A DNA stretch of 5,219 nt, taken from the NCBI GenBank assembly GCA_903932885.1, contig CAIZHT010000028.1, forward strand, positions 1 through 5,219. Reading direction: 5' to 3'. Every line of letters starts with the position of its first letter. Positions within the stretch are counted from its first letter, which is position 1. Of this stretch, positions 1-5,219 are shown in pieces. The notes under the pieces were generated by a model. The model worked only from the letters and a program-made list of their open reading frames with translations. It searched no databases and was not told the origin of the DNA. Made by a program: the position numbers and the translations under genes. Source of the stretch: an uncultured Actinomycetes bacterium. Its GTDB lineage: Bacteria; Actinomycetota; Actinomycetes; Nanopelagicales; Nanopelagicaceae.

Positions 1-1286
1 ATCCCAAAGATTTAGCGATCGTTGTTGGCGCAGGACGCGAACAGGTTGAAGAACATATTGGCCAGATTGCGCCAAAGGCTCGAACAATTTTCCAAGAACG
101 TCGTGGTGGTACAGGCCATGCAACTCAATTAGCGCTCGCAGCCGGTGCACCAAATGGCACAGTGCTAATTCTTGCAGGTGACACACCAATGCTTACAAGT
201 GATTCACTCTCGCAATTACTAGAAGTTCACAACAAAGGAAAATTTGGCGCAAGTGTTCTCACTGCAGAGCACCCAGATCCAACAGGCTATGGCCGCATTA
301 TCCGTGGTGATGATGGCGAATTACTTCGCATCGTTGAAGAGCGCGACGCCGATGAAGATCAGAAGATGATTTTTGAAATCAACTCTGGTGTTTATGTATT
401 TGATGGCAAATTATTAGCAGGTGCAATTGGAAAGCTCAGTGATTCAAATTCACAAGGCGAGCTCTACCTCACTGATGTCATTGAAATCATGCGCAAAGAG
501 GGTGCCTCTATTGCCGCTGCGATGATCGATGATTTCATTGAAATTCTAGGTGTCAATGATCGTGTTCAACTTGCTGAAAGCGCCGCACTTCTTCGCGACA
601 GAATCAATGAGAACCTCATGAAATCAGGCGTCACCATTACAGATCCAACAACTACATGGGTCGATGCCACAGCAACAATTGCTAGTGATGTGACACTGCT
701 TCCAGGAAGTGCGATTGCTGGAAATACAAAGATTGAATCCGGTGCGGTTATTGGTCCGCGCACAACATTGATTGATTGCACAGTTGGTGCTGGGGCTAGC
801 GTTATCGAGTCCTATTGCACTGCATCTGCGATTGGCCCAGAGGCAAGCGTTGGTCCATTTACATTCTTACGCGCAGGCACAGACTTAGGCGCACATACTC
901 GCGCTGGTGCTTTCGTTGAAATGAAGAATTCAACTCTTGGCGAGGGTTCAAAAGTTCCCCATCTTTCATATGTGGGCGATGCCACTATCGGCGTCGGTAC
1001 AAATATCGGCGCTGCAACAATCTTCGTCAATTACGATGGCGTAGATAAACATCGCACAACTGTTGGAGACCACGTTCGAATCGGAAGTGATTCAATGTTG
1101 GTCGCACCAATTTCAGTAGGAGATGGTGCATATACAGCTGCTGGATCAGTTATCACTGAAGATGTTCCTGCAGGCGCGATGGGAGTTGGCAGATCACGCC
1201 AACGAAATGTCTTAGGCTGGGTCTTGCGTAAGCGCGCAGGAACAAAGTCTGCAGAGGCTGCAGCAAAGAGCGAGAAGAAAGGCTAA
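1..1286 (+). CDS. glmU: Bifunctional GlmU: N-acetylglucosamine-1-phosphate uridyltransferase / glucosamine-1-phosphate acetyltransferase (5'-truncated by window edge)
   Basis: Cytosolic enzyme making UDP-GlcNAc for peptidoglycan: it acetylates GlcN-1-P from acetyl-CoA, then transfers UMP from UTP. The frame is open from base 3 (bases 1-2 finish a split codon), giving 427 visible residues; about 45 N-terminal residues, including the expected LAAGxGTRM nucleotide loop, lie upstream. The GTG at 162 is an internal valine codon, not a start. Visible residues (counted from base 3): GTGHA at 36-40, GDTP at 58-62 with the probable metal-binding Asp, TGYGRI near 94, the NSGVY region near 127, ELYLTD near 153, and LGVND near 182 with the second metal-ligand Asn. 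From about 205 on there is a left-handed beta-helix of hexapeptide repeats. Acetyltransferase residues by family alignment are R290, K308, H320 (KVPHLSYVGDA), N343/Y344 (NYDG) and K349. The C-terminus is a short Ala/Lys-rich tail. Both active sites appear intact. Identification is secure. Confidence 0.98.
   Translation, partial: PKDLAIVVGAGREQVEEHIGQIAPKARTIFQERRGGTGHATQLALAAGAPNGTVLILAGDTPMLTSDSLSQLLEVHNKGKFGASVLTAEHPDPTGYGRIIRGDDGELLRIVEERDADEDQKMIFEINSGVYVFDGKLLAGAIGKLSDSNSQGELYLTDVIEIMRKEGASIAAAMIDDFIEILGVNDRVQLAESAALLRDRINENLMKSGVTITDPTTTWVDATATIASDVTLLPGSAIAGNTKIESGAVIGPRTTLIDCTVGAGASVIESYCTASAIGPEASVGPFTFLRAGTDLGAHTRAGAFVEMKNSTLGEGSKVPHLSYVGDATIGVGTNIGAATIFVNYDGVDKHRTTVGDHVRIGSDSMLVAPISVGDGAYTAAGSVITEDVPAGAMGVGRSRQRNVLGWVLRKRAGTKSAEAAAKSEKKG
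1277..1282 (+). promoter_or_regulatory. Ribosome binding site of prs
   Basis: GAAAGG lies 9 nt before the prs ATG at 1292 and sits inside the last codons of glmU. It supports the 1292 start and translation of prs from a glmU-prs transcript. Confidence 0.7.
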
Positions 1287-1291
1287 CTCCC

Positions 1292-2272
1292 ATGAGCGAA
1301 ATCCGACTCGCCTCCGAGAAGCGACTACGACTCTTTACAGGTCGAGGATTTCCAGAGTTAGCAGATGAAGTAGCAACAGAGTTAGGCATTCCACTCACAC
1401 CAACGTCGGCATATGACTTTGCTAATGGTGAAATATTTGTTCGCTTCGAAGAAAGTGTTCGCGGTTGCGATGCATTCGTTCTCCAAAGTCATTCAGCTCC
1501 AGTAAATAAGCAGATCATGGAACAACTCATCATGGTCGATGCACTCAAGCGCGCATCAGCAAAGCGCATCACAGTTGTTGCACCTTTCTATGGTTATGCA
1601 CGTCAAGATAAGAAGCACCGCGGACGCGAGCCAATCTCTGCGCGATTGATGGCAGATCTTTTCAAGACCGCTGGCGCAGATCGTTTGATGGTTGTTGACT
1701 TACACACTTCACAGATTCAAGGTTTCTTCGATGGTCCTGTAGATCATCTCTTCGCACTACCAATGCTTGCTAATTATGTCGGCAGCAAAGTGGATCGCTC
1801 ACGTCTAACAATCGTTTCACCAGATTCTGGTCGAGTACGCGTTGCAGAGCGTTGGTCAGATTTACTCGGCGGTTGCCCAATTGCATTTATCCATAAAACA
1901 CGCGATCCACGCATTCCAAATGAATCTGTTGTTGGTCGCGTCGTTGGTGATGTTGTTGGCCAAACATGCGTAGTTATCGATGACATGATTGATACTGCAG
2001 GAACTATTACAAAGGCAGTAGACGCGCTCTTTGAAGCAGGTGCAACAGAAGTAATTGTTGCTGCAACTCATGCAGTTTTATCAGGGCCTGCAGTTGAGCG
2101 CCTGAAGAACTGCCGCGCTAGTGAAGTTGTTATTACCAATACTTTGCCAATTGCTGAAGATCAACATTTTGATGGCCTTACAGTTCTATCGATTGCTCCG
2201 CTTCTTGCACGAGCAATTCGCGAAGTCTTCGAAGATGGCTCAGTTACAAGCCTCTTCGACGGTCATTCGTAA
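1292..2272 (+). CDS. prs: Ribose-phosphate pyrophosphokinase (PRPP synthetase, class I)
   Basis: Transfers pyrophosphate from ATP to ribose-5-phosphate, giving PRPP for purine, pyrimidine, NAD, histidine and tryptophan synthesis. It is a 326-aa cytosolic protein, typical of actinobacterial class I enzymes. The sequence shows two tandem phosphoribosyltransferase-fold domains. Motifs: FANGE at 43-47 (ATP-binding region), YARQDKK at 102-108, DLHTSQIQGFF at 136-146 (metal-binding His region), SPDSGRVR at 176-183, HKTR at 201-204 with the lysine of the flexible catalytic loop, and the PRPP-binding signature VVIDDMIDTAGT at 227-238. The C-terminus SVTSLFDG is also typical of actinobacterial homologues. 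The ATG at 1292 is 5 nt after the glmU stop with a ribosome binding site at proper spacing, and the N-terminal length matches homologues. No key residue is missing. The glmU-prs pairing is usual in this phylum and links cell-wall and nucleotide precursor supply. Confidence 0.98.
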   Translation: MSEIRLASEKRLRLFTGRGFPELADEVATELGIPLTPTSAYDFANGEIFVRFEESVRGCDAFVLQSHSAPVNKQIMEQLIMVDALKRASAKRITVVAPFYGYARQDKKHRGREPISARLMADLFKTAGADRLMVVDLHTSQIQGFFDGPVDHLFALPMLANYVGSKVDRSRLTIVSPDSGRVRVAERWSDLLGGCPIAFIHKTRDPRIPNESVVGRVVGDVVGQTCVVIDDMIDTAGTITKAVDALFEAGATEVIVAATHAVLSGPAVERLKNCRASEVVITNTLPIAEDQHFDGLTVLSIAPLLARAIREVFEDGSVTSLFDGHS

Positions 2273-2284
2273 GCAATATAAGTC

Positions 2285-2343
2285 GCGGCCCAACTTCGTT
2301 CACTCTGCGTTTTACGTTCACTGCGTTGGCCGCTTTCTTATTT
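2285..2343 (+). terminator. Probable intrinsic terminator after prs
   Basis: GCGGCCCAAC at 2285-2294 pairs with GTTGGCCGC at 2325-2333, forming nine base pairs with one bulged C. The T-rich tract TTTCTTATTT follows immediately (2334-2343). The stem starts 13 nt after the prs stop codon. The loop is long (30 nt) and contains a near-repeat of CGTTCACT..GCGTT, which lowers confidence. It could reduce or end glmU-prs transcription before rplY. Confidence 0.45.
2297..2327 (+). repeat. Imperfect short direct repeat in the loop of the prs hairpin
   Basis: CGTTCACTCTGCGTT at 2297-2311 is followed by CGTTCACTGCGTT at 2315-2327. The copies differ by a 2-nt gap and start 18 nt apart. Function is unknown; it could be a slippage product or a paired protein-binding site. 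Confidence 0.5.
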
Positions 2344-2365
2344 GCACTCCTAATTGAGCATGGAT

Positions 2366-2395
2366 TTGCGGCTTAGCTAGCCCTTTCGGTATGGT
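2366..2395 (+). promoter_or_regulatory. Weak candidate promoter for rplY
   Basis: TTGCGG (2366-2371) and TATGGT (2390-2395) are separated by 18 nt and fit a loose -35/-10 pair with the actinobacterial TAnnnT form. Transcription would start near 2402 and give a leader of about 90 nt. The site overlaps the next hairpin (2379-2417), so the two readings compete: if this promoter is used, that hairpin is not made in full. This is suggested by pattern only. Confidence 0.2.
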
Positions 2396-2422
2396 TTGCC
2401 ACGTTCCGGCGAGGGTTTTTTT
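2379..2422 (+). terminator. Hairpin with seven-T tail upstream of rplY (terminator or attenuator)
   Basis: AGCCCTT (2379-2385) can pair with GAGGGTT (2411-2417), including G-U pairs. Above it, CGG (2387-2389) can pair with CCG (2406-2408 region, one bulge), and an inner TGG/CCA stem is capped by TTTG. Seven T (2416-2422) follow. This is the classic layout of a Rho-independent terminator. Because it lies about 70 nt before the rplY start and after another terminator-like hairpin, it could be the real end of the prs transcript or a leader attenuator for rplY. Confidence 0.45.
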
Positions 2423-2425
2423 CAT

Positions 2426-2489
2426 CCGTAATCGACGGTGTGGGTTCAACTCCTGCTGGGACTTCACTACAACAACAGGAGAATAAAAA
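2426..2489 (+). promoter_or_regulatory. Structured rplY leader able to sequester its Shine-Dalgarno
   Basis: The rplY ribosome binding site AGGAG (2477-2481) is 8 nt before the ATG at 2490. CTCCTG at 2450-2455 is the exact complement of CAGGAG at 2476-2481, so a 6-bp stem would hide it; a mismatch and then TG/CA (2457-2458 with 2473-2474) can extend this stem. The competing hairpin GTGGG (2440-2444) with CCTGC (2452-2456), loop TTCAACT, uses the same anti-Shine-Dalgarno bases and would free the site. A separate perfect hairpin, CCGT/ACGG (2426-2429/2435-2438), precedes them. The pairings are directly visible; a regulatory role, for example feedback by L25, is inference. Confidence 0.45.
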
Positions 2490-3113
2490 ATGGCTGAGAT
2501 TTCAATCAACGGTGTACGTCGTACCGAATTTGGTAAGGGTGCATCACGTCGCGCACGTCGCGAAGGCCAGGTTCCTGCTGTTATCTACGGTCATGGTGAG
2601 AAGCCAGCACATATCAATCTTCCTGCACGCGAACTCGGCGTTGCACTCAAGACATCAAACGTTTTGCTCGACATTGTTGTAGATGGAAAAACTGAACTGA
2701 CACTTCCTAAGTCAATCGTTCGCCACCCAATCAAACTAACTATCGATCACATTGACCTCGTCATTGTTCGTCGTGGTGAAAAAGTTACAGTTTCTGTTCC
2801 AGTTCATACTTCTGGAGAGCACGATCGCGATGGAATTCTTGAGCACGTCAACCACACAATTGAAGTTGAGACAGAAGCAACTTCTATTCCAAGCTTCTTT
2901 GAACTTGACCTCACAGGTCTTGCAGCTGGTCTCTCACTCTATGCAGGAGATGTAAAACTTCCTGCCGGTGTAGAACTTATCTCTGATCCAAAGATGATTG
3001 TTGTTCACCTCTCTGAGCGTTCAACTGCAGTTGAAGAAGTTGCTGTTGTTGCTCCTGCTGCAGATGCAGCCGCTGCCGCTCCTGCTGCAGATGCAGAGAA
3101 GAAGGACGCGTAA
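2490..3113 (+). CDS. rplY: 50S ribosomal protein L25, long CTC/TL5 form
   Basis: Binds 5S rRNA in the central protuberance of the large ribosomal subunit. The 207-aa protein has the two-domain CTC layout. The N-terminal 5S-binding beta-barrel (about 1-92) carries the basic motif GKGASRRARREGQVPAVIYG (15-34) and the RHPIKLTIDHIDL strand segment near 78-90. The C-terminal TL5-type beta domain (about 97-180) contains the usual FFELDLTGLAAGLSLYAGDVKLPAGVEL-like stretch. The last 20 or so residues are a low-complexity Ala/Pro/Asp tail ending in EKKDA, probably disordered. The start at 2490 has a good AGGAG ribosome binding site. The Bacillus homologue ctc is a general-stress gene, but nothing here shows stress control. 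Unlike glmU-prs, rplY is separated from its upstream neighbour by 217 nt and may have its own promoter and leader control. Confidence 0.97.
   Translation: MAEISINGVRRTEFGKGASRRARREGQVPAVIYGHGEKPAHINLPARELGVALKTSNVLLDIVVDGKTELTLPKSIVRHPIKLTIDHIDLVIVRRGEKVTVSVPVHTSGEHDRDGILEHVNHTIEVETEATSIPSFFELDLTGLAAGLSLYAGDVKLPAGVELISDPKMIVVHLSERSTAVEEVAVVAPAADAAAAAPAADAEKKDA
3051..3096 (+). repeat. 27-bp-period direct repeat encoding the Ala-rich tail of L25
   Basis: An identical 19-bp sequence, GCTCCTGCTGCAGATGCAG, occurs at 3051-3069 and 3078-3096. The copies start 27 nt apart, so the reading frame is kept, and each encodes APAADA with AAA between them. It looks like an in-frame duplication in a tail with little constraint. 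Confidence 0.85.
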
Positions 3114-3117
3114 CACT

Positions 3118-3123
3118 TACTCT
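3118..3123 (+). promoter_or_regulatory. Candidate -10 element for a leaderless pth transcript
   Basis: TACTCT fits TAnnnT and ends 6 nt before the pth ATG, the spacing expected if the A of the ATG is the first transcribed base. No Shine-Dalgarno is visible in the 16-nt gap. No convincing -35 is seen, and short TAnnnT matches are common by chance. Confidence 0.3.
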
Positions 3124-3129
3124 TAACCC

Positions 3130-3705
3130 ATGACGTGGTTAGTTGTAGGACTCGGTAATCCCGGGGATCAATATGTCGCTACTCGACACAATGTCGGGCA
3201 GATGGTCATTGATGAACTCGCAAAGCGCCATAGCCTCAAATTCTCATCTCATAAATCACGCACTGATGTTGCCGCCTATAAGTTAGGCGTCGGCGCTGAT
3301 ACGCACTCAATTATTTTGGCAAAGTCACATAGTTATATGAATGAAAGTGGCGGACCTATAAAAGCGGTTGCCTCTTTTTACTCTATTGAACCCGCAAAGA
3401 TCATCGTTCTCCACGATGAATTAGATATTGGTTATGCGGCAATTAGAAGCAAAATTGCTGGAGGCGATAACGGCCATAATGGTTTGAAATCTCTGACATC
3501 CTCATTTGGAACAGCAGAGTATTACCGAGTTCGATTAGGTATTGGTCGCCCCATGGGACAGCAAGATCCTGCTGATTTTGTACTCAAACAATTTAGTAAA
3601 GAAGAGAAGAAAGATTTAGGGGAGTTCTTAGATCGCGGCGCAGATGTTGTCGAATTCCTCATCACACAAGGTCTAGAGAAAACTCAAACTAAGTTCAATT
3701 CCTAA
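3130..3705 (+). CDS. pth: Peptidyl-tRNA hydrolase
   Basis: Cytosolic esterase that releases peptides from peptidyl-tRNAs dropped by the ribosome, recycling tRNA. The 191-aa length is typical of bacterial Pth. Visible motifs: GLGNPG at 7-12 (conserved N10), TRHNVG at 18-23 with the catalytic H20, SYMNESG around N71, HDELD at 95-99 (D96 matches the catalytic Asp), the GGDNGHNGLKS segment at 111-121 with N117, and LGIGRP at 136-141. All residues known to matter in the family are present. Asp-Asn replaces the more usual His-Gly or similar in GGxxGHNG, a variable position. The ATG at 3130 gives the canonical N-terminus; it follows rplY by 16 nt but has no clear ribosome binding site, so it may be translated by coupling or from a leaderless mRNA. 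Pairing with rplY is a conserved actinobacterial arrangement. Confidence 0.98.
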   Translation: MTWLVVGLGNPGDQYVATRHNVGQMVIDELAKRHSLKFSSHKSRTDVAAYKLGVGADTHSIILAKSHSYMNESGGPIKAVASFYSIEPAKIIVLHDELDIGYAAIRSKIAGGDNGHNGLKSLTSSFGTAEYYRVRLGIGRPMGQQDPADFVLKQFSKEEKKDLGEFLDRGADVVEFLITQGLEKTQTKFNS

Positions 3706-3707
3706 AA

Positions 3708-5219
3708 TCAACCTGTATTTCTAAGGCCCGCTGCAACACCATTGATAGTAAGTAACAGTGCTCTATTCAATACTGACTCAGGGGTTCCCCCAACATCACG
3801 CACACGCTTGAGTAAGTTGATTTGAAGTAAATGTATTGGCGACAAATAGGCATCACGAACCTGAAGAGTTCTCGCCAGAATTGGTTGATCTCCAAGTAAA
3901 GATGTCTTCTTTGTCAGTAGCAATATTTCAGAGACAGTCAGCGCGAATTCTTCTTCAATAATTGTGAGGAAATGTTGAAGTTCTTTAGGAACAAGTGTTT
4001 CAACATAGCGCTTAGCAAGGGCTAGGTCAGTCTTAGCAAGTGTCATCTCAACATTGCTAATAAATGTGTTGAAGAAGTGCCACTCATTTAGCATTGTTGT
4101 AAGAACTTGCGTATTACCTGCTTCGCGAGCGGCTTTGAGCCCAGTTCCAACTCCAAACCAACCAGGAACGATCTGGCGTGATTGGGTCCATCCAAATACC
4201 CATGGAATCGCACGCAAACTACCAAGACCGCTAGTTGCATCTGGTCTGCGCGATGGACGCGAACCTAAGAAAAGATTTCCTAGTTGCTCAACTGGAGTGG
4301 ATGCATAGAAATATGCAGGCAGATCTGGGTGTTCCACGAGTGAGCGATATTGTTTGAACGAACTATCACTGATGAGTTGCATGCAATCATTCCACTGAGC
4401 TAAATCTTGCGGAGCTTGTCGTGGTGCACGGTTGAGAACGGTTGCTTCAAGAGCTGCAGCCAGTGTGAGTTCAACATTCTCACGAGCAAGTGCTGGAAGT
4501 GAATATTTATCGCTAATAACTTCGCCCTGTTCAGTCATCTTTATTTGACCATCAACTGAGCCCCAAGGAAGTGCGATGAGTGCTTCATATGTTGGACCGC
4601 CACCGCGTCCAACAGATCCACCGCGTCCATGGAATAAACGAAGTGTTACTCCATATTTCATTGCAACATCGCGCAGTTTTCTCTGCGCTCTATGAATTTC
4701 CCATTGGCTTGTTGCGATTCCTGCATCTTTATTGGAATCACTGTAACCAAGCATTACTTCTTGTAGATCGCCACGAAGTGCTACTAAGGCGCGATAAGTT
4801 GGATTAGAAAGTAGTTTTTCTAGAATCTCACCCGATGCGCGAAGCTCTGCAACTGTTTCAAGAAGCGGTGCAAAGCCGATAGTTGCTTTCTTTGCTGCGA
4901 TATCGACAAGGCCGGCTTGTTGAGCAATGACGACTGCAGCGATGAGATCATCTGCACCCTTTGTCATTGAAACTATGTATGTCTCTATTGCCTGAGTACC
5001 AAAGGTATTTATGAGATCTGCGATTGATATAAAGGTATCTAAAGTCTTTTGGGCGTTCTCATCCAAAGACTTTACGTTGAGTGAACTTCCTTTTTGAAGC
5101 ACACCAGTAAGAATTTCGAAGCGCTCATCGTGTGAGCGATTTGCGTATGCACTATCGCCGAGTGCTTGGGCAAGTAAGTGATGATGTGCATCGGAATGTT
5201 CGCGAACATCCATGGTTGC
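3708..5219 (-). CDS. ppc: Phosphoenolpyruvate carboxylase, C-terminal part (N-terminus beyond window edge)
   Basis: Carboxylates PEP with bicarbonate to oxaloacetate, replenishing the TCA cycle. The minus-strand frame stays open to the edge (503 visible residues). The apparent ATG at 5213-5211 is the internal Met of the conserved [12 protein letters not shown] segment, not a start; by comparison with E. coli PEPC roughly 380-430 residues, including the catalytic N-terminal His, are missing. Counting from that Met: [10 protein letters not shown] at 156-165 (K162 corresponds to E. coli K546), the glycine loop [14 protein letters not shown] at 194-207 (H195, R197 and R203 match H579, R581 and R587), EQGEVI at 228-233, GSRPSRR at 317-323, [14 protein letters not shown] at 333-346, and EMTLAKTD at 389-396 with the allosteric Lys. 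R453 and the terminal RNTG supply the other aspartate-site residues, so feedback inhibition by aspartate or malate is plausible. The C-terminus is complete. It converges on pth with a 2-nt gap. Confidence 0.98.
   Translation of the reverse strand, partial: ATMDVREHSDAHHHLLAQALGDSAYANRSHDERFEILTGVLQKGSSLNVKSLDENAQKTLDTFISIADLINTFGTQAIETYIVSMTKGADDLIAAVVIAQQAGLVDIAAKKATIGFAPLLETVAELRASGEILEKLLSNPTYRALVALRGDLQEVMLGYSDSNKDAGIATSQWEIHRAQRKLRDVAMKYGVTLRLFHGRGGSVGRGGGPTYEALIALPWGSVDGQIKMTEQGEVISDKYSLPALARENVELTLAAALEATVLNRAPRQAPQDLAQWNDCMQLISDSSFKQYRSLVEHPDLPAYFYASTPVEQLGNLFLGSRPSRRPDATSGLGSLRAIPWVFGWTQSRQIVPGWFGVGTGLKAAREAGNTQVLTTMLNEWHFFNTFISNVEMTLAKTDLALAKRYVETLVPKELQHFLTIIEEEFALTVSEILLLTKKTSLLGDQPILARTLQVRDAYLSPIHLLQINLLKRVRDVGGTPESVLNRALLLTINGVAAGLRNTG

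Noticed and set aside
162..164. GTG as a possible glmU start.
   Set aside because: The frame continues upstream to the window edge with conserved GlmU sequence, including GTGHA, so this is an internal valine codon.
2121..2357. Open frame of 78 codons overlapping the end of prs and the intergenic region.
   Set aside because: It lies mostly inside prs in another frame, has no ribosome binding site or recognisable protein, and its 3' part runs through the hairpin region.
2370..2382. Near-palindrome GGCTTAGCTAGCC as an operator.
   Set aside because: Only a 4-bp stem on a 5-nt loop, and it overlaps the stronger hairpin; no further evidence for a protein-binding site.
2440..2464. Possible tRNA 3' half: GTGGG-TTCAACT-CCTGC looks like a T-arm.
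   Set aside because: No matching acceptor strand, D-arm or anticodon arm at the right distance upstream, and no CCA or normal discriminator region downstream. A group I intron-split tRNA starting near 2281 was considered but only four acceptor bases match.
2318..2509. Minus-strand frame of 63 codons across the prs-rplY gap.
   Set aside because: No homology recognised and no convincing ribosome binding site; it overlaps the rplY start and the leader inverted repeats.
4054..4807. Plus-strand open frames antisense to ppc (84 and 75 codons).
   Set aside because: Shadows of the ppc reading frame with no recognisable protein features.
5211..5213. ATG as the start of ppc.
   Set aside because: It is the Met of the conserved internal ATMDVREH segment; the frame stays open to the edge and the N-terminal domain is absent.

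Overview
The window holds five protein genes of a housekeeping cluster: glmU, prs, rplY (ctc) and pth on the plus strand, and ppc on the minus strand converging on pth. It looks like a low-GC member of the Actinobacteria (Actinomycetota), perhaps a small-genome freshwater lineage such as acI/Nanopelagicales. The reasons are the order glmU-prs-rplY-pth, the long CTC form of L25, and actinobacterial signatures in Prs (FANGEIFVRF, SPDSGRVR, HKTRDP). GC content looks moderate by eye, with many A- or T-ending codons. The genus-level guess is inference.

Layout: 1-1286 is glmU without its N-terminus, cut by the window edge. prs (1292-2272) follows after 5 nt, with its ribosome binding site inside the end of glmU, so the two are almost certainly co-transcribed. 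A 217-nt gap (2273-2489) separates prs from rplY and is the only real non-coding stretch. It contains a terminator-like hairpin just after prs, a second hairpin followed by seven T, a small perfect hairpin, and an inverted repeat that can base-pair the rplY Shine-Dalgarno sequence. rplY (2490-3113) encodes the 207-aa long L25. pth (3130-3705) starts 16 nt later with no visible Shine-Dalgarno but a -10-like hexamer at leaderless spacing. ppc (minus strand, 3708-5219) is cut at its N-terminus by the window edge, and its stop lies only 2 nt from that of pth.

The products serve core metabolism and translation: UDP-GlcNAc for the cell wall (GlmU), PRPP for nucleotides, His and Trp (Prs), a 5S rRNA-binding ribosomal protein (L25), recycling of peptidyl-tRNA (Pth), and anaplerotic oxaloacetate (PEPC). 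No mobile element, CRISPR array, tRNA or rRNA gene was found. All five genes look intact apart from the edge truncations. The most interesting part is the rplY leader, which looks able to switch between a structure that hides the ribosome binding site and one that frees it, so an autogenous or attenuation control element is possible. That is an inference from base pairing done by eye.
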